From NCBI GenBank assembly GCA_013359135.1, contig JABWCN010000013.1, forward strand, positions 1 through 64,000: 64,000 nucleotides of DNA, read 5' to 3'. Shown piece after piece: positions 18,240-27,555 of this stretch. The notes beneath the pieces are model-generated. The model ran no database searches, was not told where the DNA came from, and was given only the letters and a program-made list of their open reading frames with translations. Position numbers and translations under genes: made by a program. The stretch is from Pseudobdellovibrionaceae bacterium. GTDB lineage: Bacteria; Bdellovibrionota; Bdellovibrionia; Bdellovibrionales; Bdellovibrionaceae. How positions within the stretch are numbered: the first letter of the stretch is position 1; each line of letters starts with the position of its first letter.

Positions 18240-19756
18240 TAAACAAGTTGTGTTCTATTTTTTTATTAACCACTTTACTCAGTTTATCATTGCTAGCACA
18301 AGCTAATGAAAACCTTGATCTTAAATACAAAATAAGAAAAGTAAGTCTAATTCTTAGAGGCCATCCTCCATCTTCTCAAGAGTATCAACAGGTGGATGAG
18401 CTGTTAAAAAATGAACACTCACAAGATATTTTATCATCAAAAATTGATGAATATCTTAATACCATTGATTTCGTTGAAAAATACTCTAATAAGGTTGCCG
18501 ATCTATTTAAAATTAACCAAATTCCTTCCCTACAATCTCTTTTTCTAACAGATGCTGATCAGGAGAAAAAACAAAGTATTTTTATTCCAGCCTTCCATCT
18601 ACTCATACAAGAAAGTTTAAAAAATAACAAACCCTGGGCTTATTTATTTGAAGCTAAAGAATATACTTTATTTTATGGAAATCCCTATGCTATACAAAAT
18701 ACCGAAAACTCTGTGTTTTACTCCCCTCTGGACAAATCTGTCATAAGTTCTGAAGTTTTTGATCTTAGTTTCTTTAATCAAGATCAACCAGAAAATTATA
18801 CTCCATTTTTTAAATTTAAAAAAATTAGCTTTGCTGAGGGCGACGTTCGTATAGCTGGAATTTTAACTACGCCCAGTTTTTTTAACCGTTTTGTAACTAC
18901 TGGGGTTAATAAAAATAGAAAGAGAGCCGCTGCTTTATTTAAGACCCTACTTTGTAAAAATATGGTTGCTTCTATCCCTGTAGGTCAAAATGGATTTGAT
19001 CCGAATAAACAATTAGCACTCATTGGTTTTGAAAAAGCAACAGAAGAAGATATTTTTAACCATACAAAAATGACGCAAATTCATGGACAGCAAAATGATT
19101 GTATGAAATGTCATAAACAGCTTGATCCCACGGGAGCCTTATTCAACCTCACCCCACAAAGCCTTTCGATCAGACCTTCACCTGGGATGCTTAGTTATGT
19201 TAATGAAGAAGGCTTATGGATTCAAAAAAAACTATCAGGAATTGGTATGTTAGCAAAAGCTTTAAGTACGGAAAGAGATTACTTAGCCTGCCAATCAAAG
19301 CACTTTTGGACCTGGCTCAAAGGGGAAAGCTCCTTACTTACTCCTTCTAAAGAAAATGAATTGGTAGATACATTCCTAAGTGTCAATCAAAGACCAAAAG
19401 ATTTTATTAAAGCCATTATTTTAAAAAAGGATTTTTTTGAGGAAGAATTAATATCTTCCTCTCAGTGGTCTGCTATTAATGCACTTAAAGTTCTAAAGAA
19501 ATGCCAAAGCTGTCATAATCAAGATTCTTCTAATGTAGATTTAAGTGATATCTCAGAAATCAGATGGTATAATCTAATTTATGACCTTGATTTTCCTAAC
19601 AGAAAAAAATGGACTTTAAAGATTAAGAATCAAATTCAAAAAGGAAAAATGCCTCCTGTTGAAGCACAAAAAGATTTTACATCTCAAGAACTTAAATATC
19701 TTCTCGACTGGATTAATCAAGGAAGTCCCAACTTTAAAGGAGAAAAAAGATTATGA
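18236..19756 (+). CDS. Exported protein with two CxxCH motifs, DUF1549/DUF1588-like
   Basis: A 506-residue exported protein (signal peptide ending LSLLAQA). KIRKVSLILRGHPPSSQEY resembles the start of the DUF1549/PSCyt2 family. GILTTPSFFNRF followed by a conserved CMKCHKQLDPTGALF resembles DUF1588. CxxCH motifs lie at 289-293 and 423-427; the second is in a cytochrome-like C-terminal segment ending KGKMPPVEAQ, then YLLDWINQGSP. Each CxxCH could bind haem c covalently. Such proteins typically sit beside DUF1501 genes, as here. It overlaps both neighbours by four bases. Family placement is fairly good; the substrate and electron partner are unknown. Confidence 0.78.
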   Translation: MINKLCSIFLLTTLLSLSLLAQANENLDLKYKIRKVSLILRGHPPSSQEYQQVDELLKNEHSQDILSSKIDEYLNTIDFVEKYSNKVADLFKINQIPSLQSLFLTDADQEKKQSIFIPAFHLLIQESLKNNKPWAYLFEAKEYTLFYGNPYAIQNTENSVFYSPLDKSVISSEVFDLSFFNQDQPENYTPFFKFKKISFAEGDVRIAGILTTPSFFNRFVTTGVNKNRKRAAALFKTLLCKNMVASIPVGQNGFDPNKQLALIGFEKATEEDIFNHTKMTQIHGQQNDCMKCHKQLDPTGALFNLTPQSLSIRPSPGMLSYVNEEGLWIQKKLSGIGMLAKALSTERDYLACQSKHFWTWLKGESSLLTPSKENELVDTFLSVNQRPKDFIKAIILKKDFFEEELISSSQWSAINALKVLKKCQSCHNQDSSNVDLSDISEIRWYNLIYDLDFPNRKKWTLKIKNQIQKGKMPPVEAQKDFTSQELKYLLDWINQGSPNFKGEKRL

Positions 19757-20415
19757 AGAAGTACTGGTTTTTTATTTTCTTTTTTTCACTACAAAGCTTC
19801 TCGACCGAAACTGTTTTTAGACGCTATCTTTCTCAACAAGATGTCATTAAAACTCTGCTCAGTATATTTTCACTACCTTATCAAGTGGAGGTTCTTTTTA
19901 AAGAACACTCAGCCTGCAAGCAAATACCAGCAAGTTTATTTGAGTACCCCCAGATTCCTTTAGAGTTAGGTTTTGTAGATTTAGATTCAGGGGATACCTC
20001 AATGACTAAACCTGATTCTGGTTACATTTTGTACTTTGAAAAATGTATAGATAGCCTTTATCTCACTAAATTTCCAAGTCCGTATATTCCTTCAGAGTCT
20101 AACTCCGCTTTTTTTACACCTCTAACTCTAAAAAAAGTTCATGCTCAAGCACAAAGACAGCAGATACAAGATTACAATCAACTTGATTTTTCTTTATTCG
20201 AAGAATCACTCAAGCTAGAAATTATCCAAGCTGTTTTTCTTAAAGTTTTTGGAGACACACAAATGTTTCCACAAGAACTTTTTAAAAAAAGTATCACCCT
20301 ACTTACTCAAGTTTCGGATAAGAACCGACAACTACAAAAGCCTATTTTTTTTCAACAAGCTGTTCTACTCATTCTAAAATCATCGATTATTAGTGAACAG
20401 TTTTTGAGTTATTAA
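19753..20415 (+). CDS. Exported protein of the DUF1501/CxxCH operon, function unknown
   Basis: A 220-residue protein starting inside the stop codon of the CxxCH protein gene (ATGA overlap). It has a short N-terminal signal peptide (KYWFFIFFFSLQSFS). The mature part has a few cysteines (HSACKQIP and EKCIDSLY) and a helical C-terminus. It has no CxxCH motif and resembles no family I know. The tight coupling on both sides (15 bases to the DUF1501 gene) marks it as part of the same system. Confidence 0.62.
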   Translation: MKKYWFFIFFFSLQSFSTETVFRRYLSQQDVIKTLLSIFSLPYQVEVLFKEHSACKQIPASLFEYPQIPLELGFVDLDSGDTSMTKPDSGYILYFEKCIDSLYLTKFPSPYIPSESNSAFFTPLTLKKVHAQAQRQQIQDYNQLDFSLFEESLKLEIIQAVFLKVFGDTQMFPQELFKKSITLLTQVSDKNRQLQKPIFFQQAVLLILKSSIISEQFLSY

Positions 20416-20430
20416 AACTCAGGAGAAACT

Positions 20431-21684
20431 ATGCCAAATAAGTTTACCATTGATAGAAGATTTTTTTTAAAACAGTCAGCTCTTTTAGCTGGAAGTCTAT
20501 TTATTCCTTTTGGACTTACATCAGCTAACGAAGCCAAAGAACACTTCTTGATTCAATTTAATATTGATGGTGGCTGGGACACCACTTTAATTACTGAATC
20601 TTGGGATTTTAGTACTCCTCCTGATCCTAAGAAAATATTTATAGAGTACTCTGAAAATGAAATACTCCCCTTTGGTAATTATTTTGTTCCACCTTGCTTG
20701 CTCCCATTGAAAAAATATTTTTCACGAATGACTTTATTTAATGGAGTTATGATGAGCCCCTTAGAGGTAGGTCACCCCAGTCCAGAGCTATTTGCTAAAA
20801 CTGGTACCTCTGATGGCAGTCTCCCAAGTCTGACGGCTCAATTTCTGGAATCGTACTACGACATTAAGACTCAAGGTATTTTTGCCTCAAGTCAGCTTTA
20901 CACAGCAGGAAAATATTTTAATAAAATTCATTCACCAGAAATATTAAGTTTACTTAAATATCCTCTTAATTCCGAACCCATTGAAGAAAATTACTCGATT
21001 TCTGATCTCATCCCCATACAAAGCCCTCTTGAAGAGGCCAAACTTTCTTTAAGTTCTAAAGCTAAAGCTTTACAGATGTGTTATAAAAAATACCAAATCT
21101 TCTTAGACCCTATTGAAGATCTTTCAATCAAACACCTTTGCCTTGGCTTTTTATCTGGTCTATATCCTGCCGCGAATTTTACAACACCTAGTGGACTTGA
21201 TACTCACTCAGAACATCCTACAACTCACAAGAATCTTTTATTAAAAAGTACAGAGTTCATTGCAAAATATGTAGACACATTAGCTAGCGTCCCCTACTTG
21301 AATTCAGGAGAATCTTTACTAGATAGAACAACTATTATTATTCATTCTGAATTTACACGAACGCCTCGACTGAATTTAACCAGAGGAAAAGATCATAACC
21401 CATTTTCAAATTCTATGATCGTAATTTCACCATTTTTAAAGGGTGAATCAATTATTGGTAAATCAAGAATAGTCGAGGAAAATTTATCCCCTATTGGGGT
21501 TCCAATTCTTGTTGGCGCCCCTCTTCATCGAAAGCTAGAGACTCCTCTATGGCAAAGCCAAGACACCTTTATGGTTACGCCAACCCAAGTCTACGCAACG
21601 CTCTTTCACGCCATGGGAATGACTGACAAAGTAGCTAAGCTTTACCTTTCAAGTGATAAAATTTCATCCGTGATCAAAAGTTAA
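20431..21684 (+). CDS. DUF1501-family protein with twin-arginine signal
   Basis: A 417-residue protein whose N-terminus carries a twin-arginine signal (DRRFFLKQSALLAGSLF), so it is probably exported folded. The body matches the DUF1501 family: FNIDGGWDTTLI near the start, HSEFTRTPRLNL and RGKDHNPFSNSMIVIS in the C-terminal half. The fold is thought to be related to the alkaline phosphatase/sulfatase superfamily. Its activity is unknown. AGGAGA precedes the ATG. It follows the CxxCH protein in the operon, the usual genomic pairing of these families. Confidence 0.85.
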   Translation: MPNKFTIDRRFFLKQSALLAGSLFIPFGLTSANEAKEHFLIQFNIDGGWDTTLITESWDFSTPPDPKKIFIEYSENEILPFGNYFVPPCLLPLKKYFSRMTLFNGVMMSPLEVGHPSPELFAKTGTSDGSLPSLTAQFLESYYDIKTQGIFASSQLYTAGKYFNKIHSPEILSLLKYPLNSEPIEENYSISDLIPIQSPLEEAKLSLSSKAKALQMCYKKYQIFLDPIEDLSIKHLCLGFLSGLYPAANFTTPSGLDTHSEHPTTHKNLLLKSTEFIAKYVDTLASVPYLNSGESLLDRTTIIIHSEFTRTPRLNLTRGKDHNPFSNSMIVISPFLKGESIIGKSRIVEENLSPIGVPILVGAPLHRKLETPLWQSQDTFMVTPTQVYATLFHAMGMTDKVAKLYLSSDKISSVIKS

Positions 21685-21688
21685 GATT

Positions 21689-22483
21689 ATGAAATCTGAA
21701 AATAAATTTATAACTCTAAGCTCTGGAAAAATTTTTATAAAAACTTGGACACCAGGAAAATTAAGCAAGGATTCGACACCTGTGTTCTTACTTCATGATT
21801 CACTTGGCTGTGTTGATACGTGGAAAGAACTTCCAGCTAAAATAGCATCAGAGAACCAATGCTCTGTGATTGCCTATGACCGACTTGGATTTGGAAAATC
21901 CTCAAGACAAGAAAAATTACCATCAGTTCATTTTATTTCTGATGAGTTTGAAATGTTTCAGAAAATTCTAAAGGAGCTTAAAATCAAAAGTTATCTACTC
22001 TTTGGGCATAGTGTAGGAGGTTCGATGGCGCTGATCATAGCTAGTAGAGATTCCAATTGCCTTGGTGTTATCACAGAGTCAGCTCAAGCCTTTGTTGAGC
22101 CTCTAACCAGAGAAGGCATACAAAAAGCTAAATTAGATTTTACAAATCAAGAACGTTTCGAAAAACTAAAAAAATACCATGGTGAAAAATCAGAATGGGT
22201 TCTTAAATCTTGGACCGAGATTTGGCTTTCAGAAGATTTTGCAAACTGGTCTTTGCAACGTGAAATAAAAAAAATAAACTGCCCTGTTTTATGTATTCAT
22301 GGAGACCACGATGAATATGGATCTTTAGCTTTTCCAGAAATAATCACTTCACTTGTCACTCCATTTGATGGAAGCCCAGAGAAAAAAATCATTTCTAACT
22401 GTGGACACATCCCTCATAAAGAATACGAGCGATTAGTCTTAGACTATATCCATGGTTTCCTAAAAAAACAAAAGTTGTCATAA
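21689..22483 (+). CDS. Alpha/beta hydrolase
   Basis: A 264-residue alpha/beta-fold hydrolase with no signal peptide. The oxyanion region is LLHDSLGCVDTW, the nucleophile elbow GHSVGG has Ser108, the acid is likely Asp208 in HGDHDEYGS, and His240 lies in NCGHIPH. The catalytic triad therefore appears complete. It begins four bases after the DUF1501 stop codon, so it is probably co-transcribed, though being cytoplasmic it may not act with the exported members. Substrate is unknown; esterases and C-C hydrolases share this pattern. Confidence 0.85.
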   Translation: MKSENKFITLSSGKIFIKTWTPGKLSKDSTPVFLLHDSLGCVDTWKELPAKIASENQCSVIAYDRLGFGKSSRQEKLPSVHFISDEFEMFQKILKELKIKSYLLFGHSVGGSMALIIASRDSNCLGVITESAQAFVEPLTREGIQKAKLDFTNQERFEKLKKYHGEKSEWVLKSWTEIWLSEDFANWSLQREIKKINCPVLCIHGDHDEYGSLAFPEIITSLVTPFDGSPEKKIISNCGHIPHKEYERLVLDYIHGFLKKQKLS

Positions 22484-22535
22484 AGAAATCCTTTTTGATA
22501 TGAGGTCTTCTTGTCCTTACATGGTTTCAATGGTT

Positions 22536-23351
22536 TTAATATTCAAACCAATCAATATTTAAACAACGGACTGTCTCTGACTTTGATTCCCCAACTTCTT
22601 TCACCATCTCAGAGATAAAATCTATAAGCTGCGCCCTTATTTTTTTTGCAAGGTCTTCAGATAAAGACATAGGAGCTGTGTAAAACAAATCTATTTCTTT
22701 TTGATTTACCATCTCGGTCATACTTTTAAGTCGCCAATTTTGATGATGTTTGGTAACAAAAGGAGAATCTTTTTCAAGATGTGTCTTTTGGGGCCCAACT
22801 TTTAATTTTTTATTATCAAGAACCAATAGCTGATTTTGAGTCAAAAAATCTAAGATCTTGCTAAGTTGTTGCGGGTGTATTTTAAGTCTTTCAGCTAAAA
22901 AGTTTAAGGAATCAGTTCTCTCCTCCAATGCAACAAGATTTCTAAGTCCTGTATATAACCAAGACGAATAATAAATCGATTTAACTTGCTCCGTAAGCAG
23001 CTTATCTTTTTCAACTTTATTTGCTAAAGATCGTTGCTCGTTCTGGATTTTTTGAATTTGTTGAAGCAAAATTTTTTTTAATTTAAATGAGCTAGTCCTT
23101 GCAAAATCTGTTAACAGTAAAAAATATGAAAGTTCTTTTTCGTTGAAATTAAATTCCTCAGCCAACTCAAGGGCGTGCTCTTGGCTTATTTCTCTTTGCC
23201 CTTTAAAAATTTGAGAAACTGCCGCATTACTGGTGGATAGTTTTTCAGCCAACTTGGAATAAAATCCACGACCTTTAAGCGGTTGCTTAGAAAGCCACGC
23301 AAAAATGAATTTTCTATAATCTGAAAAGTCAAAAATGGATAAATAGTTCAT
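22536..23351 (-). CDS. TIGR02147-family regulatory protein
   Basis: A 271-residue protein of the TIGR02147 family, frequent in Bdellovibrio and Fibrobacter relatives. The N-terminus contains SIFDFSDYRKFIFAWL, then a helix-turn-helix-like segment (KLAEKLSTSNAAVSQIFKGQ, then EISQEHALELAEEF), and the C-terminal conserved FLAERLKIHPQQLSKILDFL. It probably binds DNA. The ATG at 23351 is preferred over a TTG 16 codons upstream because the family start block follows it. No good ribosome-binding site is seen. It is divergent from the exported protein at 23563, and an 8-bp inverted repeat lies just upstream. Confidence 0.82.
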   Translation of the reverse strand: MNYLSIFDFSDYRKFIFAWLSKQPLKGRGFYSKLAEKLSTSNAAVSQIFKGQREISQEHALELAEEFNFNEKELSYFLLLTDFARTSSFKLKKILLQQIQKIQNEQRSLANKVEKDKLLTEQVKSIYYSSWLYTGLRNLVALEERTDSLNFLAERLKIHPQQLSKILDFLTQNQLLVLDNKKLKVGPQKTHLEKDSPFVTKHHQNWRLKSMTEMVNQKEIDLFYTAPMSLSEDLAKKIRAQLIDFISEMVKEVGESKSETVRCLNIDWFEY

Positions 23352-23390
23352 ATTTAAATTATTAAATATAATCGGTAACTTGGAAATATA

Positions 23391-23410
23391 TTTTATCAAA
23401 AATGATAAAA
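23391..23410. repeat. 8-bp inverted repeat between the TIGR02147 gene and a divergent gene
   Basis: TTTTATCA (23391-23398) and TGATAAAA (23403-23410) form a perfect inverted repeat around AAAA. It lies 40 bases upstream of the regulator's ATG, in the shared intergenic region with the gene at 23563. It is a candidate operator for the regulator, but AT-rich DNA gives such repeats by chance. Confidence 0.35.
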
Positions 23411-23562
23411 TAATATAATCAGATTAAGTAAATTAATAATGAAGCACGATTTGTTGCGTTATATTATACATTCAGGACTAAACAGTAACATATAACCACA
23501 TTAACTGGCGACATTTTTGAATAGTTAACGGTTAAGGTGGCTCTAACAAACCAGGAGAATTT

Positions 23563-24873
23563 ATGCAATTATCAAGTATTTTTAAACCATTAATGTGTAC
23601 AATTTTTGTACTCTTGAGCGCCAAAAATGGGTTGGCACAGAGAGGTACACTTGATGGCGGTGGAGCTAATGGTTCGAACCACAAACTTATTGAAAGTTTT
23701 CGAGCTAAACCAGTAAGTTTACCAACTAAACAGTTGGTTCAACCACTTCTAGATTTTTTAGAAAAATCCATGATAATTGAAAAAGAATTTAACTTAGGAA
23801 GATATTATTACGCCTTAAAAAATATTCTAAACAAACACGCCTGGTACATCATAGAATCCCAGGGAACTGATATTGGTACTTCTAGACATGGTATTCCTTT
23901 TTATGTCGACCAATACGCAATTCAAACTGTTAGAGAAGTCTTTATTTTTGAAGATCTATATAAAAAAATTGGCCAAATTAACCCTTTGGAACAAGAAAAA
24001 ATAATTTTACATGAACTTTTCATGGGACTAAAAATTTTAATGAAAATGGATTCCTACACCCAATGTGTTTACGTGAGTTCTTCAAGCAATTGTAATGATG
24101 AGAATGATCCTGAGCAAGATTCACTTATTCCCTCTTCAAAAGATCACGCGCAAGTCAGAGCTTTAACTGATTTTATTTATGAAAGAAGAGATCTATTAAA
24201 TGATAGCAGTAAAGAAAAAGAGCTAGTTTTCGATCTTATTAGAGAGTTAGATCTAAATCAGTTTCAAAATAAATTTTTTAAACCCTATAGGATGGGATCA
24301 ACAAATACCTTAGCCAGCTCAATTGCTAAAGTCATAAAGAAAAAAGAGTTAGAGAAGGATAATTACCTTTATTGCGATCACTGGAAAACGCAGACAACAG
24401 AAGATCTACAAAGACTTAAACTAAAATGGGATTCAGCACCTAAAGGTACTAAACTTGAATTAAAATCAAAATTTAAAGTCAAAATTGTTGTTGAAGATAA
24501 GGATGACAATCTATTCTTTAAACTAAAAGACAAACATGGTAAAGTAATCGAGACAGTTACTCGTAATAAATCGGACGTGATTTATGGACACAATACAAAC
24601 TCTAGAGAGTTAAGAGATGTTTTATCAAGTGACAATAAAACAGTAGAGTTTTATCTTGAAGAAAAAAAGCCCAAAGATATAAAAGTGGGACAAAAATATC
24701 AATCAATTCAATTAGAAATTAATCCAGAGACTAAAGAGTTAATCGCCTACCGCAGTTATGATGTTGTTACTACTGAATACGAGCCAACTGTCAATGGTGG
24801 ATACTCGTCTTCTGGAAAATATTTTGAAAAATTAAATTGTACAAGCCAAGAATTTATAACTTTTACAAAATAA
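23563..24873 (+). CDS. Exported protein beginning with GTLDGGGAN motif, function unknown
   Basis: A 436-residue exported protein (signal peptide, cleavage near NGLAQ). The mature N-terminus RGTLDGGGANGSNHKL is distinctive. A helical region follows (about 45-220), with EQEKIILHELFMGLKILMKM, a possible helix pair, then a Lys/Asp-rich C-terminal region (KVIETVTRNKSDVIYGH) and a late Cys. I do not know a named family. It is divergent from a TIGR02147 regulator 211 bases away, and a strong terminator follows, so it is probably transcribed alone. AGGAG precedes the ATG. Confidence 0.65.
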   Translation: MQLSSIFKPLMCTIFVLLSAKNGLAQRGTLDGGGANGSNHKLIESFRAKPVSLPTKQLVQPLLDFLEKSMIIEKEFNLGRYYYALKNILNKHAWYIIESQGTDIGTSRHGIPFYVDQYAIQTVREVFIFEDLYKKIGQINPLEQEKIILHELFMGLKILMKMDSYTQCVYVSSSSNCNDENDPEQDSLIPSSKDHAQVRALTDFIYERRDLLNDSSKEKELVFDLIRELDLNQFQNKFFKPYRMGSTNTLASSIAKVIKKKELEKDNYLYCDHWKTQTTEDLQRLKLKWDSAPKGTKLELKSKFKVKIVVEDKDDNLFFKLKDKHGKVIETVTRNKSDVIYGHNTNSRELRDVLSSDNKTVEFYLEEKKPKDIKVGQKYQSIQLEINPETKELIAYRSYDVVTTEYEPTVNGGYSSSGKYFEKLNCTSQEFITFTK

Positions 24874-24886
24874 TATATTATTCTAA

Positions 24887-24915
24887 TAAAAGACCGGATT
24901 TACTCCGGTCTTTTA
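24887..24915. terminator. Intrinsic terminator, 12-bp perfect stem
   Basis: TAAAAGACCGGA (24887-24898) pairs with TCCGGTCTTTTA (24904-24915) across the loop TTTAC. It has a GC core and T/A flanks on both sides. It lies after the plus-strand gene ending at 24873 and the minus-strand gene ending at 24952, and so can serve both. Confidence 0.85.
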
Positions 24916-24951
24916 AATTAAACTCAACAATACTGAGCCCCAAAATCTAAA

Positions 24952-25992
24952 TTATTTTTTTCGCCTTTTTTTTGACTTCAATTTCTTAGATTTTTTCTTT
25001 TCTTTTTCAAAGAAAACGGCATTGATTTCTTTTTCTAACGTCATGGCATTTTTAAGATAAGCATATCCACCAGAGAAGTTTTTAGCCTCTGTATAGCCGA
25101 GTTCTTGCAAAGCAAACACAGCCGCACCTGATCTCACTCCATGATTGGAAATAACTACCAACATATCACTAGGATGAATACCTAAAGCTTCAAGTTTTTC
25201 TTTAGCTAATAAATTCAAAATTCCATCATTAGTATAAAACTGAGTCCATTCAATATGAGTCAAAGGAAAAGTCTCATCCCATGTCTTCAGACTTTCAGAG
25301 TGGAATTCTTTATCACTCCTTACATCTAAAAAATGAATTTTAGCATTTTTGATACGACCAACTCTAAGCCCTTCTTTTTCATCTTTAGATTTTAAGGTAT
25401 AAAAGTGAAACTTGTAATTAAAAGGATAAATCATTCTTTGAAACTCATCAAAGCTGATCTCCGTTTTACCCTCACCGATAGGCATCCAAAGAGGTTTGTT
25501 CTCAGGAACGGCTTCGTTCAAGCCTGGAACTTCTCTTTTAAATAGTTCGTAATTAAAAGTTTTAACATTCTTAACACCAACTTCTCTCAGCATCCACGCC
25601 ACACGACCAAATAAAGCTGCTTGCTCAGAGTCGACATCATTCCTTTTCCCAAGTACAATCACTTTTGAATCCTGATTAATACCCCACAAAGCAAGACGTC
25701 TGGTAATATTCACTGGATCCTTATCCAGAACCCCTTCGGCTCCAGAATTTTTTAAAGTGAAATCTTTCCACTCCACAAGAATGGAACCAGGAACTTTGTT
25801 AGCGTGAAACTCAAGAGGTGGACGAGTATCTAAAATCACTGTTCCACTTTGAATCTGAGTTCGAGCCTCATCAAGTTTAGTTTTGAGTTGAAACTGTGGT
25901 GTTTTACTCTCGATTAATTTTGTAGGCTGCTGAGCACATCCAGCTATCAACACTAAACCAACAAAACTCATGAATAAATTTTTAGTATTCAA
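24952..25992 (-). CDS. Lipoprotein with two rhodanese-like domains lacking catalytic Cys
   Basis: A 346-residue lipoprotein (lipobox LIAGC) with two rhodanese-like domains, about residues 35-155 and 205-325. Domain 1 begins VILDTRPPLEFHANKVPGS. Domain 2 contains IHFLDVRSDKEFHSES and ends SGGYAYLKNAM. The position of the active-site Cys is replaced in domain 2 (VISNHGVRSGAAV, Asn in place of Cys) and is absent in domain 1 (VIVLGKRNDV). It is therefore unlikely to be a sulfurtransferase and may bind or scaffold. The C-terminus ends in a very basic tail (KKSKKLKSKKRRKK). It is 12 bases after lysS in a run with an aldolase gene. Confidence 0.82.
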   Translation of the reverse strand: MNTKNLFMSFVGLVLIAGCAQQPTKLIESKTPQFQLKTKLDEARTQIQSGTVILDTRPPLEFHANKVPGSILVEWKDFTLKNSGAEGVLDKDPVNITRRLALWGINQDSKVIVLGKRNDVDSEQAALFGRVAWMLREVGVKNVKTFNYELFKREVPGLNEAVPENKPLWMPIGEGKTEISFDEFQRMIYPFNYKFHFYTLKSKDEKEGLRVGRIKNAKIHFLDVRSDKEFHSESLKTWDETFPLTHIEWTQFYTNDGILNLLAKEKLEALGIHPSDMLVVISNHGVRSGAAVFALQELGYTEAKNFSGGYAYLKNAMTLEKEINAVFFEKEKKKSKKLKSKKRRKK

Positions 25993-26004
25993 TCTAACCT
26001 CTTA

Positions 26005-27516
26005 TCATTTAAATTTCATTGTCGGGAATAAAATAATATCTCTAATACTTGGTCTATCTGTAAGAATCATCACAATTCTTTCAACCCCAAGCCCTACACC
26101 ACCAGTAGGTGGCATTCCCGTCTCGATGGCATGCAAAAAATCTTCATCCATGGGATGAGCTTCTTCATCAACTACACGTTTGGCCTCTTGCTCTTTCAAA
26201 CGAGCTCTTTGCTCTATCGGATCATTCAATTCAGAATAAGAATTACCAATTTCCATACAGGCAGCAAATGGCTCAAATCTTTCAACAAGAGCCGAATTAT
26301 GACGATGAATTTTGGTCAATGGAGAAATTTCTACCGGGTGATCCATCACAAAAGTTGGTTGCCACAAATGCTCTTCAACTGTGAGTTCAAAAAGTTGCAT
26401 AATCATCTCGCCCTTAGAAGCTGGAGCTTCTAGCTTAGAGCCTTTTTGCCTTAAAACTTTAAATAGTTCATCAGGAGAAATAGTTTCTGGATCAACTCCA
26501 GCATACTGTTTCACACCATCATATACGGTTAAACGTCTCCATGGTGGAGTAAAATCGATTTCTTTCCCTTGATAATTAACCTTCATTGAGCCTGTAATTT
26601 TCAGACATAGCTGAGAAACAAGCTCTTCAAATTGCTTTAATTGATAATTATAATCCGTGTAAGCTTCATACCACTCAAGCATAGTGAACTCAGGATTATG
26701 TGAACGGTCGATTCCCTCATTACGAAAATTTTTTCCAATTTCAAAAACCTTATCGAAACCGCCCACAATTAATCTCTTCAAATACAACTCCGGAGAAATT
26801 TTCATAAACAGTTTCATATCCAATGCCCTATGGTGGGTTGAAAAAGGATGTGCACTGGCTCCACCATATATAGGCTGTAAAACTGGAGTCTCAACTTCTA
26901 AAAAACCTTTTTGCGTTAAAAAATTTCTGATTTCATTAATAATTTTCGAACGGGTTAAAAAAACTTTTCTTGATTCTAAATCAGAAATTAAATCTAGATG
27001 GCGGTGACGGTATTTAATTTCCACATCTTGAATACCATGAAATTTTTCAGGTAATGGCTCTATGGTTTTAGTTAAAATTTGAAACTCATGAGCATGCAAA
27101 GACAGTTCACCTTTTTGAGTTCTAAAAACAAACCCTTTAATACCAACAATATCACCAAGATCCACAAGGTCAAACATAGCTTTTTGCTCGGGATTTAAAA
27201 CCTCTGGTTTTAGATACACTTGCATTGAAGACGTTTGGTCTTGGATATTGAAGAACACGGCCTTACCCATAGATCTAAGAGTCATCAGTCTACCAGCAAC
27301 CTGAAATTGAGAGTCTTCTTTTTTCTCGCCTGAAACCAGATGAGAAAAATTTTGCTGAATACTCTCAAGATTAGAATTTCTCTCGAAGCTATAAGGAAAA
27401 ATATTAATCCCCTGTTCCTTGAGAGCTAATAGTTTCCTTTTTTTTTCTTCCCTAAGAGGATTTTCTCTTAACGGAGTTTCTTTTTTTTCAGGCTGATTCG
27501 ATTCTGAATGACTCAT
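26005..27516 (-). CDS. lysS: Lysyl-tRNA synthetase, class II
   Basis: A 503-residue class II synthetase that charges tRNA-Lys. It has a charged N-terminal tail (KKETPLREN), an OB-fold anticodon-binding domain (about 60-180), and then the catalytic domain. Motif 2 is FRNEGIDRSHNPEFTMLEWY and motif 3 is GVGLGVERIVMIL. Length matches bacterial LysS. It lies between the class I aldolase gene (39 bases upstream) and the rhodanese lipoprotein gene, all on the minus strand. Confidence 0.97.
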   Translation of the reverse strand: MSHSESNQPEKKETPLRENPLREEKKRKLLALKEQGINIFPYSFERNSNLESIQQNFSHLVSGEKKEDSQFQVAGRLMTLRSMGKAVFFNIQDQTSSMQVYLKPEVLNPEQKAMFDLVDLGDIVGIKGFVFRTQKGELSLHAHEFQILTKTIEPLPEKFHGIQDVEIKYRHRHLDLISDLESRKVFLTRSKIINEIRNFLTQKGFLEVETPVLQPIYGGASAHPFSTHHRALDMKLFMKISPELYLKRLIVGGFDKVFEIGKNFRNEGIDRSHNPEFTMLEWYEAYTDYNYQLKQFEELVSQLCLKITGSMKVNYQGKEIDFTPPWRRLTVYDGVKQYAGVDPETISPDELFKVLRQKGSKLEAPASKGEMIMQLFELTVEEHLWQPTFVMDHPVEISPLTKIHRHNSALVERFEPFAACMEIGNSYSELNDPIEQRARLKEQEAKRVVDEEAHPMDEDFLHAIETGMPPTGGVGLGVERIVMILTDRPSIRDIILFPTMKFK

Positions 27517-27555
27517 AATTCACACTCTTTTAATTTTTAAGTTTTTTTATTTTAT

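Noticed and set aside
26109-27007. Antisense open frames inside lysS
   Set aside because: They are frames opposite a strongly conserved synthetase gene, with no ribosome-binding sites and no recognisable product.
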